From: Ignavibacteriaceae bacterium
Lineage (GTDB): Bacteria > Bacteroidota > Ignavibacteria > Ignavibacteriales > Ignavibacteriaceae
Reading direction: 5' to 3'
Length of the DNA stretch: 64,000 bases
Assembly: GCA_031292455.1 (NCBI GenBank)
Contig: JARLHC010000151.1
Span: 1-64,000 of the forward strand
Positions 9,116 through 18,462 of the stretch are shown here, piece after piece (within the stretch, counting starts at the first letter, position 1; every line of letters starts with the position of its first letter). Below the pieces are notes generated by a model, which worked only from the letters and a program-made list of their open reading frames with translations, was not told the origin of the DNA and ran no database searches. The translations under genes and the position numbers were made by a program.

Positions 9116-10354
9116 CTATGTATAATTTTTTCTTGTCCTATATATATTGGCAACTATTCCAAGCATAAACATATTAACAAGTAGAGAACTCCCTCCATAA
9201 CTTACAAACGGTAGAGGTATACCGATAACGGGTATAATACCTATAACCATACCAATATTGACGAAAAGATGTATAAAATAAACTGAAAGGATGCCTATGA
9301 GTGTTAAACTTATAAATTCATCCTTAGTAAAAGAAGCTATCTTGATAATCCTTAGAAAGATATACAGAAAAAGCATAAGGACTATGAAGCTTCCGATAAA
9401 TCCAAATTCCTCCCCTATAACGCAATAGATAAAATCAGTCCATTGTTCGGGAATGTACTGTAACTGTGTCTGGTTTCCATTCAAAAAGCCTTTGCCGAAT
9501 ATACCGCCAGAACCAATTGCAACTTTCGCCTGAATAGCATTATACCCTGAACCCAACGGATCAGAGCCCGGATTTATGAATGTAAGAATTCTCTTCTGCT
9601 GGTGAGGGCTTAATGCTCTGTAAACATAATCTGTGAAGAATCCGGCTCCAATGTTTAACGCCAGAATGGCACCGCTAAAAAATATATCCTTTTTAAAAAA
9701 TATAAGCGCCAATACCACAAGAAATAAAGTAAAGACAAAATATAAGGGACCAAATAAAGAGGAAAGAGCTACAATTCCAGGAGATAATACAATAAACAAT
9801 CCGAACAGACTTATCCCTTTCCAGAACAGCATTGTAAATATCAAACCAAAGAACACAAAAGAAGTCCCCATATCCGGCTCAAGAAAAATCAATCCCACAG
9901 GGAATAATCCAATTCCCAATGCAATTGCAATATCCTTAAAAGTATCGATATTTACATTTTTTCTGCTCATAAAATAAGCTACACCAAGTATGGTCCCTAT
10001 TTTAGCGAACTCCGAAGGCTGAAAACCTAAAGAACCTATACCAAACCAGCTTCTCTGTCCATAAATTCTTCTTCCTACTACAAGCACAATAATGAGAAAA
10101 AATATGGAAATCAAATATGAAGGAACAGCTATGGACTTAAAAGCCGAAGTAGGGAGATAATAAACAATAAAAAAGACAACAAATCCGGTTAATCCCCAGA
10201 ATATCTGTTTATCAAAATTACCACCTGCACCATGGTTGTGAAGAGTAGAGCTATATATAGCCGCTAAACCAATTAAAAATAAAACCAGAAAGGAAAGGAA
10301 TAATCCTAAATCAAATTTATCTTCTAATTTGTAATCAATTCTCAAGCCTAGCAC
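9116..10354 (-). CDS. rodA: Rod-shape peptidoglycan polymerase RodA (SEDS family)
   Basis: 412 residues with about ten membrane segments. RodA is the glycosyltransferase that extends glycan strands in the elongasome together with PBP2. SEDS hallmarks seen: GRRIYGQRSWFGIGSLGFQPSEFAKI, FLEPDMGTS, the periplasmic loop ending in GSGGIFGKGF, EQWTDFIY.VIGEEFG, and IPLPFVSYGGSSL near the end. Its start lies 20 bp inside the 3' end of the PBP2 gene, indicating translational coupling in the mre operon. FtsW is the alternative, but the operon context and length favour RodA. Confidence 0.95.
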   Translation of the reverse strand: MLGLRIDYKLEDKFDLGLFLSFLVLFLIGLAAIYSSTLHNHGAGGNFDKQIFWGLTGFVVFFIVYYLPTSAFKSIAVPSYLISIFFLIIVLVVGRRIYGQRSWFGIGSLGFQPSEFAKIGTILGVAYFMSRKNVNIDTFKDIAIALGIGLFPVGLIFLEPDMGTSFVFFGLIFTMLFWKGISLFGLFIVLSPGIVALSSLFGPLYFVFTLFLVVLALIFFKKDIFFSGAILALNIGAGFFTDYVYRALSPHQQKRILTFINPGSDPLGSGYNAIQAKVAIGSGGIFGKGFLNGNQTQLQYIPEQWTDFIYCVIGEEFGFIGSFIVLMLFLYIFLRIIKIASFTKDEFISLTLIGILSVYFIHLFVNIGMVIGIIPVIGIPLPFVSYGGSSLLVNMFMLGIVANIYRTRKNYT

Positions 10355-12152
10355 CCATTAATTTATATTTGTCAATCAGTGGAGCAGAATCTTTTTTTAG
10401 CAGATCTTTTTTTAGATATGCCAAAATCATCTTTTTGGCAATAGGGGCTGCATAGGTAGCTCCAAAACCAACATTTTCTACAACGACTGCTATTGCAATT
10501 TTAGGGTCATCGTAGGGAGCAAAACAAATAAATACCGCATGGTCTTTTCCATGAGGGTTCTGGGCAGTACCAGTTTTTCCGGCTATTTTAATATCGTCCA
10601 TTTTTAATCCGGTGGCAGTCCCTGCCCCCTGAACAACAAGGAACATCCCCTGTCTTACAATATCAAAAACTTTGGGGTTTATTCCGGTTCTTACCTCCTT
10701 AAATTTCAACGGCACAAATTCCCTTGTATTTTCTTTAAGATAACCTTTAACTATATGAGGAACGAAAGTGTTACCATAATTTGCTATTATAGAGGTATAT
10801 TGAGCTAACTGAATTGGTGTGACACTAACTTCCCCCTGTCCAATACCAAGACTTGCCATAATACTTCTCGGCCAATTGGGGCCATAGATCTTTTCGTAGT
10901 ATTTTGAATTGGGAATAAATCCATTGGATTCATCAGAAATATCAATTCCTGTCTTTTGCCCGAAACCTAATCTGTGGGCATATTCCGACCACTTATCAAG
11001 ACCGATCCGATAGATTAAATTATAAAAAAAAGTGTTGCATGATTTTTCTATCGCATGAATTACATTCAATGGACCATGCGCTCCACCATGGCATTTAAAG
11101 AACCTGCCGTAATAAAATCCGCCTCCGCATGTTATTATTGTTTCGGTTGTAATAACTCCCATATCGAGTGCAGCAATGGCAGCCATAATCTTGAATGTAG
11201 ATCCTGCGGGTTTTCCTGACATAGTAGCTCTGTTAAATGACGGTTTCCCGGGATCATTATATAGGCTTGACAAATAATCTCTTGAGGTTACATATGAGAA
11301 TTGGTTAAGATCAAAATCAGGAGCACTGGCAAGTGCAAGAACTTCACCTGTTTTGGGTTCAATCGCAACTGCAGCTCCCCTGTAAGGTTTAAGTTCCTGT
11401 TCAGCAACTCTTTGTACATCGGCATCTATTGAGAGGACTAAATCCCGCCCCTTATGTGACACACTATCCCGGGTACCATCCTTATATTTTCCGATTTCTT
11501 TTCTTTTAGCATCAACAAGTACATAATTGTATCCCTTCTGACCTCGAAGTTCTTTCTCATACATTTTCTCTATTCCAGAGTTTCCCACATAATCTCCTGG
11601 TGAGTAATAATTTTTTTCTTTCTCAAGTGCCTGTGGTGATATCTCTTTATTATAGCCAAATAAATGTGAGCCTACAACCCCTGCAGGATAGCTTCTCTGC
11701 ATTTCAACTACATAATCTACACCCGGAAGATGTTCTGCATTTTCTTCAAGCCAGGCAACAGCTTTAAAATCAATACCTCTTTTAATTCGAAGCGGGAGAT
11801 ATTTGGAATAATACCTGTTATTATACAATACCTTATCAATAAATCCAGAATCAGCATCAATCACGTTTTCAATAATCCTGCTTAATTTTTTATCATATTC
11901 GGAGGGAGTAATTCTTAATGTGTACGCCGGTGAATTACCGGCAATAACTTCCATATTTCTGTCATAAAAGACTCCCCTGAGAGGTATTTGCTCAATTGGT
12001 TTGATACTATTACTGGCAGATTTTTCATCAAAAGCTTTGTATTCAACAATCTGCATCTGGATCAGCCTGAATGAGAACAGGACAAAACTAGAAACTACAA
12101 TAAAATATACAACTGTCTTCCTGGAAATTGATGCAAATCCTTCAGCTTTCAT
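10335..12152 (-). CDS. mrdA: Penicillin-binding protein 2, elongasome transpeptidase
   Basis: 605 residues, a class B PBP. A single membrane anchor (about residues 13-32) is followed by the dimerisation domain and the transpeptidase domain. Catalytic motifs are visible: SxxK as S318-T-F-K321 (in KPAGSTFK), SxN as KSCNTFF, and KTG as AGKTGTAQNP. The enzyme crosslinks peptides on strands made by RodA. It overlaps mreD by 4 bp (ATGA type) and rodA by 20 bp. The position after mreBCD identifies it as PBP2 rather than the divisome PBP3. Confidence 0.96.
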   Translation of the reverse strand: MKAEGFASISRKTVVYFIVVSSFVLFSFRLIQMQIVEYKAFDEKSASNSIKPIEQIPLRGVFYDRNMEVIAGNSPAYTLRITPSEYDKKLSRIIENVIDADSGFIDKVLYNNRYYSKYLPLRIKRGIDFKAVAWLEENAEHLPGVDYVVEMQRSYPAGVVGSHLFGYNKEISPQALEKEKNYYSPGDYVGNSGIEKMYEKELRGQKGYNYVLVDAKRKEIGKYKDGTRDSVSHKGRDLVLSIDADVQRVAEQELKPYRGAAVAIEPKTGEVLALASAPDFDLNQFSYVTSRDYLSSLYNDPGKPSFNRATMSGKPAGSTFKIMAAIAALDMGVITTETIITCGGGFYYGRFFKCHGGAHGPLNVIHAIEKSCNTFFYNLIYRIGLDKWSEYAHRLGFGQKTGIDISDESNGFIPNSKYYEKIYGPNWPRSIMASLGIGQGEVSVTPIQLAQYTSIIANYGNTFVPHIVKGYLKENTREFVPLKFKEVRTGINPKVFDIVRQGMFLVVQGAGTATGLKMDDIKIAGKTGTAQNPHGKDHAVFICFAPYDDPKIAIAVVVENVGFGATYAAPIAKKMILAYLKKDLLKKDSAPLIDKYKLMGARLEN

Positions 12153-12637
12153 CGCATACTCCTTTTCGGTCTGAAGAAAAGAACAATTAAACTTATCCCT
12201 GCAGTATATACACCAGGAAATACACCCTGCTGCATCATAAGAAACACAAATGAAGAATTCAGGTTAGAAGATGAAAAGAAAGAATATACGAATGAATCAA
12301 TTATTCCGCACAACAGAACGATTAAAGGGAAAGCATAGGAATTCAAATAAAGTTCTCTCTTATTTTCGTTGGAAAAATAACCTGCGGTAAATCCACATAC
12401 AGTCTTAGAAATTATTGAACTGCCGAGCAAACTACCAGTTATTAAATCAAAAAGTAAACCAAAAATAAATCCCAGCACCATTCCGAATATCTGGTTATTT
12501 TTTATTGAATAATAAACCAGAAGAATAAGAATTAAATCTGGGACAATACCGCTTATAGAAATCAGATTCACAAGGGTCGACTGAAGCAGAAGTAAAACAA
12601 AGAAAAGAAATATTGGTAGAATATAATCCGAACGCAT
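12149..12637 (-). CDS. mreD: Rod shape-determining membrane protein MreD
   Basis: 162 residues, small and very hydrophobic with five or so membrane spans. MreD links MreC and the cytoplasmic MreB filament to the RodA/PBP2 synthase. Sequence conservation in this family is low; the assignment rests on the segment VPDLILILLVYYSI and LGFIFGLLFDLITGSLLGSS, typical of MreD, and on its place between mreC (abutting, no gap) and mrdA (4-bp overlap). Confidence 0.92.
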   Translation of the reverse strand: MRSDYILPIFLFFVLLLLQSTLVNLISISGIVPDLILILLVYYSIKNNQIFGMVLGFIFGLLFDLITGSLLGSSIISKTVCGFTAGYFSNENKRELYLNSYAFPLIVLLCGIIDSFVYSFFSSSNLNSSFVFLMMQQGVFPGVYTAGISLIVLFFRPKRSMR

Positions 12638-13471
12638 TTATTTACGATTAAAGAAGTTTAATTCCAGTTGGTTTTTTTGTTTCGATTCTATGATACCTAT
12701 TACGTAGACATTAGCTGCTTTTGCAAAATTGACAAGTGGTTTTACTCTCACTTCATTAAAAATCCCTGTCTCCACTTTACTTAATTCCATCACCACACCA
12801 ATTGGTACGGGTATGGAAATTAGAGAGCTCAATTCTGAAGTGATAATACGGTCTCCGGGTTTTATATCGTAGGTTTTGGGAACATCAACCATCACCAAGT
12901 CATCGCCGTTCCATTTCATTATCCCATCTATCCGGCTTCTTTCATCCTTAACTGTAAGTTTCAGGTCCCTGTTTCTCAAAGTCCTTGCAATTGAATAATC
13001 ATCGGATGTTGAATATACAATTCCAATCAGTCCTTGATCATTTATGACAGGCATGCCAGGTTTAATACCTGAAGAGTTTCCACCATGAAGAGTTACAGTA
13101 TTTTGTGAAGTTGAAAATGATTTTGCAACTATAGTTGCAGGGATTAGAGGATATTTTACTGTATCTTTTAATTTCAGCAGTCCTTTTAGTTCCTCATTTT
13201 CAATACCGAATTCCCTGAGTTTATTTAATTGCAACATTAATTCAGCATTCTTTTCTTTTAGCTGTGAGTTTTCTGTTTTAATTTGGGAAATGCCAATAAC
13301 ATCGTTTACTAGAGATGAAACTGAAGCGAAAGTTCCAAAAGCCATCGCCCTTACTGTTTTAACGCCGGGTTTCTGATTGAATGAAACTAAGACTAAACCA
13401 AGTATGAGAAGAAACGCAAGTATGAAATATTCTTTAAAGTTGCCCCAGATATTAGATATGAATCTGAACAT
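12638..13471 (-). CDS. mreC: Rod shape-determining protein MreC
   Basis: 277 residues: one N-terminal membrane span (about residues 14-31), a coiled coil (about 60-95, rich in Glu, Leu and Lys), then two beta-barrel domains with the family segments IPATIVAKSF, GIKPGMPVINDQGLIGIV and KPGDRIITSELSSL...PIPIGVV. MreC is the periplasmic scaffold that activates PBP2. It starts 1 bp before the end of mreB and abuts mreD, so the whole cluster is translated as one message. Confidence 0.95.
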   Translation of the reverse strand: MFRFISNIWGNFKEYFILAFLLILGLVLVSFNQKPGVKTVRAMAFGTFASVSSLVNDVIGISQIKTENSQLKEKNAELMLQLNKLREFGIENEELKGLLKLKDTVKYPLIPATIVAKSFSTSQNTVTLHGGNSSGIKPGMPVINDQGLIGIVYSTSDDYSIARTLRNRDLKLTVKDERSRIDGIMKWNGDDLVMVDVPKTYDIKPGDRIITSELSSLISIPVPIGVVMELSKVETGIFNEVRVKPLVNFAKAANVYVIGIIESKQKNQLELNFFNRK

Positions 13472-14496
13472 TAATATCTTCTGTTACGTATTAAAACTTT
13501 TGAATAATGATTGAGATTATCAATTACTTTACCTGCGCCTCTGACGACCGCTGTTAGAGGATCATCCGCCACATGGACTGGAAGATTTGTTTCCATCCTG
13601 ATTCTTTCATCAAGTCCTTTCAATAAAGCTCCTCCACCTGTGATCATTACTCCCCTGTCCAATATATCTGCAGAGAGTTCAGGAGGAGTCCGTTCTAATG
13701 ATTGTCTTACCGCATCAACTATTTGCACTACAGCCTCATTCAATGCTTCTCGTATTTCAACAGAGCTGACTTCGGTAGTCTTGGGAATTCCCCCCACCAA
13801 ATCTCTCCCTTTAACCTGAATTGTAATTTCTTCTTTAAGCGGGACGGCGGAACCAACTTCGCATTTAATGGCTTCTGCTGTTCTTTCCCCGATTAATATA
13901 TTATGATTTTTCTTGAAGAACTGCATGATAGCATAGTTCATTTCATCTCCGGCAATCCTTATTGATTCTTCATTTACAATTCCCGATAATGCAATAACTG
14001 CTATCTCAGTTGTTCCACCTCCTATATCTATTATCATATTACCGACTGCAGCTTCAACATCGATTCCTATACCAATTGCCGCCGCCATCGGTTCTGCAAT
14101 TAAATGGACTTCCTTTGCGCCGGCGTGTTCTGCGCTGTCTCTTACTGCTCTTTTTTCAACTTCTGTAACTCCGCTAGGTACAGCTACCACAACTCTTCTG
14201 CTTGAGAATGCGCCGGCTCTTACTTTCTTAATAAAAGCGCGGATCATCCCTTCGGCAATTTCAAAATCTGCTATTACACCATCTCGCATAGGGCGGGTAA
14301 CCCTTATATCCTTATGCTCCCTTCCCTGCATTTCTTTAGCTTTATTTCCCAGAGCAATAATTTTCTTTGTATTCCTGTCAAAGGCAACTATTGAGGGTTC
14401 ATTAAGGACAATTCCTCTTCCTTTAACATAAATTAAAGTATTGGCAGTACCTAAATCCATTGCGATATCTGCTGAAAATAAATCTAATAAACGCAT
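13471..14496 (-). CDS. mreB: Cell shape-determining actin homologue MreB
   Basis: 341 residues. Actin-fold ATPase that forms membrane filaments directing lateral wall synthesis. ATP-binding signatures: DLGTANTLIYVKG (phosphate 1, residues about 14-26), IIDIGGGTTEIAVI (phosphate 2) and MITGGGALLKGL (adenosine). The N-terminal MRLLDLFSAD is the amphipathic membrane-binding segment. It is the first gene of mreB-mreC-mreD-mrdA-rodA. A purine-rich AGAGGAAG lies just before the ATG. A promoter must lie in the 176 bp before it, but I could not pick one out. Confidence 0.97.
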   Translation of the reverse strand: MRLLDLFSADIAMDLGTANTLIYVKGRGIVLNEPSIVAFDRNTKKIIALGNKAKEMQGREHKDIRVTRPMRDGVIADFEIAEGMIRAFIKKVRAGAFSSRRVVVAVPSGVTEVEKRAVRDSAEHAGAKEVHLIAEPMAAAIGIGIDVEAAVGNMIIDIGGGTTEIAVIALSGIVNEESIRIAGDEMNYAIMQFFKKNHNILIGERTAEAIKCEVGSAVPLKEEITIQVKGRDLVGGIPKTTEVSSVEIREALNEAVVQIVDAVRQSLERTPPELSADILDRGVMITGGGALLKGLDERIRMETNLPVHVADDPLTAVVRGAGKVIDNLNHYSKVLIRNRRY

Positions 14497-14672
14497 GCTT
14501 CCTCTTGGTGTTTAAAGTTCTCTATCTTTATAAATATCATTAATTATTTAGTTAATAAACGGGTAATTCAGTTCCGGTTAATAAAGTTTTAATTTATCAC
14601 CAGCAAATTTACCAATTCCCATTACAAATGGAAGTAAGAAATATCTATTTTATAAAATATTTCCCCATTTTA

Positions 14673-16163
14673 TCAATGAATGTTTATTGCAGATATCAGG
14701 TTTTTAAGTTTATTCTGATAATCATAATTATTAAAATCACTTGCTTCGTCTATCATTTTTAGAGCATCTTCCTTTTTATTTAATTTAAGCATACTCTGAG
14801 CAAGGTAATAATCGGTGAAAGGTTTAATCCAGTTTTCTTCCGAGCTATTATAACCTTTTGATAAATTTGCAAATTTAATAGAATTATCATAGTCTCCTTT
14901 ATAGAAAAAGGCAGTAGAGATATAATAATTCGCTTCAGCTTTCAATCTGTCCGACTTGATTTGGTTCAGATCATCTATAAGCTTATCTATTGCTTCTTTA
15001 AAATGTCCCTGTTCTATTATATTGGCACCCTTTAATACTTCTACTTCGGTCGATGCAATAGTCCTTTTAGCAAATATCTCTCCTTTCCTTTTGGCATAAA
15101 TATCATCGTCAAGATCCATGTTTCCTTTACCTGTCTTGTTAAAATACATCACGGCATTATTTCTATCATTGGTAAGTTCATAACAAATACCCAATCTGTA
15201 GGAGGCAATCCCCTTATAATCTTTCTGGTTGTAGGAATTGAGAAACTTAAGATAATATTCTTTGGCTTCATCGAATTTGTTCTCTTTATAATAAATATCC
15301 CCCATTAAAAAATTAGAAAAATATATAAGTTCCTTAAAATTAAATTCCTCCGTCCTTAGTATCCGTGAAATTATTTTTTCTGCTTGCGGAAGATTTTTCC
15401 TCTTTATTTCCAGTACTCCCATGGAATAATTAAATAATAGATTGTCAGGGTACTTTTTATTTAACTGTCTTAGACATGTAGCTGCAGCATCATAATTATT
15501 TATTACTTCCGAATATATCTGACTTAGATAATATGATGCTTCGGTTTTGGAAAGATATCCTTCGCTGGCGGCCTTCCGAATATATTGTATCCCCTGCTCT
15601 TTATTTCCTTTTATCCCGGCAAGACTTAATGCCCATTTATATGCGGAAGGAATCTGTCCTACTGCAAAATTAAAAAGTCCCAGACCTAAATATGCATCTG
15701 CTCTTTTAGGATTTAATTTTAAGGATTCATTAAGATAGTTTTCTGATTTTTTACTTGCCCATGCCGCATTCAGGTAATTGCCGGCTTTAGCAAATACAAT
15801 TGCTCTACTGCTATAAGCTGTTCCCAGAGTATAATTAATAATATCACTATTAGGGTCGCTGTCGAGCTGTATTACAGCTTTGTCAATAGCAATGTCTGAG
15901 TATTTTACAAAGTTCTGATAATCATCATTATTTTTGCTGCTCAAATAATACCAGAGTGATATAGTCGATTTGTAATGATAACCGCGCATGTCATCTGGAT
16001 ATTTATCAATCAGCTTTTGAAATTCTTCATCGGCACGGTTCCATTTAAAATTATAGCAGTAATCAAGCCCTTTCAGAACATCTTTCTCGATATCTGATTG
16101 GGCAATAACAAATGTGTTAGTAATAATAACAAAGAGAGAGAGAAATATTAGTTTAATTTTCAT
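14673..16163 (-). CDS. Secreted tetratricopeptide-repeat protein
   Basis: 496 residues. An N-terminal signal peptide (KIKLIFLSLFVIITNTFVIAQ) ends near residue 22; the rest is a helical solenoid with several TPR units, for example around NPKRADAYLGLGLFNFAVGQ, LLFNYSMGVLEIKRKNLPQAE and DYKGIASYRLGICYEL. No enzymatic domain is present. It probably acts as a periplasmic protein-interaction scaffold; the partner is unknown. It lies 26 bp downstream of pyrG on the same strand, so the two may share a transcript without sharing a function. Confidence 0.8.
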   Translation of the reverse strand: MKIKLIFLSLFVIITNTFVIAQSDIEKDVLKGLDYCYNFKWNRADEEFQKLIDKYPDDMRGYHYKSTISLWYYLSSKNNDDYQNFVKYSDIAIDKAVIQLDSDPNSDIINYTLGTAYSSRAIVFAKAGNYLNAAWASKKSENYLNESLKLNPKRADAYLGLGLFNFAVGQIPSAYKWALSLAGIKGNKEQGIQYIRKAASEGYLSKTEASYYLSQIYSEVINNYDAAATCLRQLNKKYPDNLLFNYSMGVLEIKRKNLPQAEKIISRILRTEEFNFKELIYFSNFLMGDIYYKENKFDEAKEYYLKFLNSYNQKDYKGIASYRLGICYELTNDRNNAVMYFNKTGKGNMDLDDDIYAKRKGEIFAKRTIASTEVEVLKGANIIEQGHFKEAIDKLIDDLNQIKSDRLKAEANYYISTAFFYKGDYDNSIKFANLSKGYNSSEENWIKPFTDYYLAQSMLKLNKKEDALKMIDEASDFNNYDYQNKLKNLISAINIH

Positions 16164-16189
16164 AAGTAAGGTTCTATCCTATAAAAAAA

Positions 16190-17845
16190 TTATTTTGACA
16201 GTAAAAACTCTTCCCTGATTACAGGTTTTTGATTTGAGGAATACTTCAATGAAGCTCTGACAAACTCCCTAAACAATGGATGCGCCTTAGTGGCACGTGA
16301 TTTTAATTCTGGATGAAACTGACAGCCCAGGAACCAGGGGTGCCCTGGTAGTTCAATTATTTCAATGAGCTCTGTATCCGGGGAAAGGCCGCTTAATATC
16401 ATTCCGTTTTCACTTAAAACACTTCTAAATTTATTATTCACTTCGTATCTGTGCCGGTGCCTCTCGGAAATAAAATCAGATCTATAAGCTTTCCAGGCAG
16501 CTGTGCGGGGTTGAATTAAACACGGATAAGTACCCAGCCTCATTGACGCGCCCATATTTTTAACATTCTTCTGATCAGGCATAAGGTCGATAACACTGAA
16601 TTTGTTTTTCTTGAACTCTGAACTATTGGCTTTAGTAATTCCGCAAACATTCCTGGCAAATTCAATAATTGCGCATTGCAGACCAAGGCAAATTCCAAAA
16701 AAGGGTATGTTATTCTCCCTGGCAAACCTGCAGGCATTTATTTTGCCTTCGATTCCTCTTTCGCCGAATCCGCCGGGTACCAGTATCCCGGAAACTCCCT
16801 CAAGAAGTTTTGCTGGCGATTCAAGTTCAAATTGCTCTGCGCTTATTGGTCTTATATTAACTTTAGTATTATTTTCGGCCCCGGCATGAACAAAAGCTTC
16901 AAATATGCTTTTATATGCATCAAGATGCTCTGTATATTTTCCGACAAGCGCTATTTCAACTGAGGAAGTAGGATTCTTAATACCTGAAATACAGGTTTCC
17001 CATTCTTCAAGACGAATTTTCTTTTCAGGAAGATTAAGTTTTTTTAGAACCAGGGAATCAAGTTTCTCCTTGTAAAGAACTATGGGAACTTCATATATTG
17101 ATTTGCAGTCGTAAGCGGAAATAACTGACCTGGAATCAACGTTACAGAACAATGCAATTTTATCCCGGATCTCTTTTTCAAGTTTCTTTTCAGATCTGCA
17201 TATAAGAAAATCTGGTTGGATACCAAGTGACAATAAATTTTTTACGCTGTGCTGTGTCGGTTTTGTTTTTACTTCCCCTGCTGCAGAAATAAATGGCACC
17301 AATGTAACATGAATGCTAAGAGCATTTTTTTTACCTATTTCTAACATCAATTGGCGCATCGCTTCTATGAATGGCAGGCTCTCAATATCACCTATTGTTC
17401 CCCCTATTTCGGAAATTATTATATCATAATCGCCAAGCTCACTTAATCTTGTCATCCTGTATTTTATTTCATCTGTAATATGTGGAATAATTTGAACAGT
17501 AGCTCCGAGAAAATCCCCCCTTCTTTCCATATTAATTACGTTATAATAAACCTGCCCTGTAGTAGTATTATTTGCGCGGGTCATGTTAACATCCAGGAAT
17601 CTTTCATAATGCCCGAGGTCAAGATCAGTCTCAGCACCGTCTTCGGTTACAAAAACTTCACCATGCTGAAAAGGACTCATGGTACCCGGATCCACATTTA
17701 AATAGGGATCAAATTTCTGGATTGTTACCTTAAAACCCCTCTGCTTAAGGAGAAGGCCAAGTGAAGATGCTGTGATCCCCTTTCCAAGCGAGGATATAAC
17801 ACCTCCTGTAACGAATATAAATTTGACTTTTTTCTTTGTGGACAT
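16190..17845 (-). CDS. pyrG: CTP synthase
   Basis: 551 residues from the chosen start. It converts UTP, ATP and glutamine to CTP. The amidoligase domain opens with [16 protein letters not shown] (P-loop); the class I glutamine amidotransferase domain has the GICLGLQ nucleophile Cys and the FHPE His/Glu. The open frame extends 47 codons further (to 17986), but those residues are not CTP synthase-like and would run into the promoter region of the divergent gene at 17992. The ATG at 17843-17845, giving [11 protein letters not shown], fits the family exactly. Confidence 0.96.
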   Translation of the reverse strand: MSTKKKVKFIFVTGGVISSLGKGITASSLGLLLKQRGFKVTIQKFDPYLNVDPGTMSPFQHGEVFVTEDGAETDLDLGHYERFLDVNMTRANNTTTGQVYYNVINMERRGDFLGATVQIIPHITDEIKYRMTRLSELGDYDIIISEIGGTIGDIESLPFIEAMRQLMLEIGKKNALSIHVTLVPFISAAGEVKTKPTQHSVKNLLSLGIQPDFLICRSEKKLEKEIRDKIALFCNVDSRSVISAYDCKSIYEVPIVLYKEKLDSLVLKKLNLPEKKIRLEEWETCISGIKNPTSSVEIALVGKYTEHLDAYKSIFEAFVHAGAENNTKVNIRPISAEQFELESPAKLLEGVSGILVPGGFGERGIEGKINACRFARENNIPFFGICLGLQCAIIEFARNVCGITKANSSEFKKNKFSVIDLMPDQKNVKNMGASMRLGTYPCLIQPRTAAWKAYRSDFISERHRHRYEVNNKFRSVLSENGMILSGLSPDTELIEIIELPGHPWFLGCQFHPELKSRATKAHPLFREFVRASLKYSSNQKPVIREEFLLSK

Positions 17846-17991
17846 AGGATTTTTTTGTGAACTAATATACAGCAAAATCAGTTTAAAAAAATGAGAAGTT
17901 TTGAGGAAATTAATAATTGTTTGATAAGCATCAATAGAACTATTGTTCCACTTTAATACGTTAGACTCAAATTTAAAAGGAGGCATTATTT

Positions 17992-18438
17992 ATGAAAGAG
18001 AAAATAAGTGTTTCTGAACGATTTCCTGTAGATTCCGCAAAACTCTATAAAGCATGGCTCAGCAGCAAAGAACATTCTGCATTTACAGGCGGGGGTACAG
18101 CTGTAGTAAGCAAGGCCCTCAATGGTAAATTCAATGTGTGGAACAATTATATTTCGGGGAAAAATTTAATACTTGAACCATATGAAAGAATAGTGCAATC
18201 CTGGCGGGCGAGTGATTTTCCGGATAAGCATCCGGATTCATTCCTTGAAATAATATTTAAACAAGAAAAGGAAGGAACAAAAGTTACGCTGAATCATTCA
18301 GGTATCCCGGAAGGAATGAGTAAAGATTATAAAAAAGGATGGAAAGATTTTTACTTTAAGCCTATGAAGAAATATTTCACAAGGGCGCACGGTAAAAGTA
18401 TACCGCGACAAACAAAGAGAAAAATAAAGGCAATGTGA
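17992..18438 (+). CDS. SRPBCC/AHSA1-like domain protein
   Basis: 148 residues. The fold is suggested by the opening VSERFPVDSAKLYKAWLSSKEHSAFTG, the central KNLILEPYERIVQSWRASDFP and the GTKVTLNHSGIPEG segment before the long C-terminal helix, all typical of Activator-of-Hsp90-ATPase homologue 1-like (SRPBCC) proteins, which bind hydrophobic ligands or chaperones. A strong AAAGGAGG (17977-17984) precedes the ATG. The basic tail (KSIPRQTKRKIKAM) is unusual. It diverges from pyrG and converges on the GHL10 gene with a 24-bp gap. The ligand is unknown. Confidence 0.8.
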   Translation: MKEKISVSERFPVDSAKLYKAWLSSKEHSAFTGGGTAVVSKALNGKFNVWNNYISGKNLILEPYERIVQSWRASDFPDKHPDSFLEIIFKQEKEGTKVTLNHSGIPEGMSKDYKKGWKDFYFKPMKKYFTRAHGKSIPRQTKRKIKAM

Positions 18439-18462
18439 TTTTAACAGTTTAGCAGATGTGTA

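Noticed and set aside
17846-17986. 47-codon N-terminal extension of pyrG
   Set aside because: Not CTP synthase-like; the family start is at 17845 and the extension lies in the divergent promoter region.
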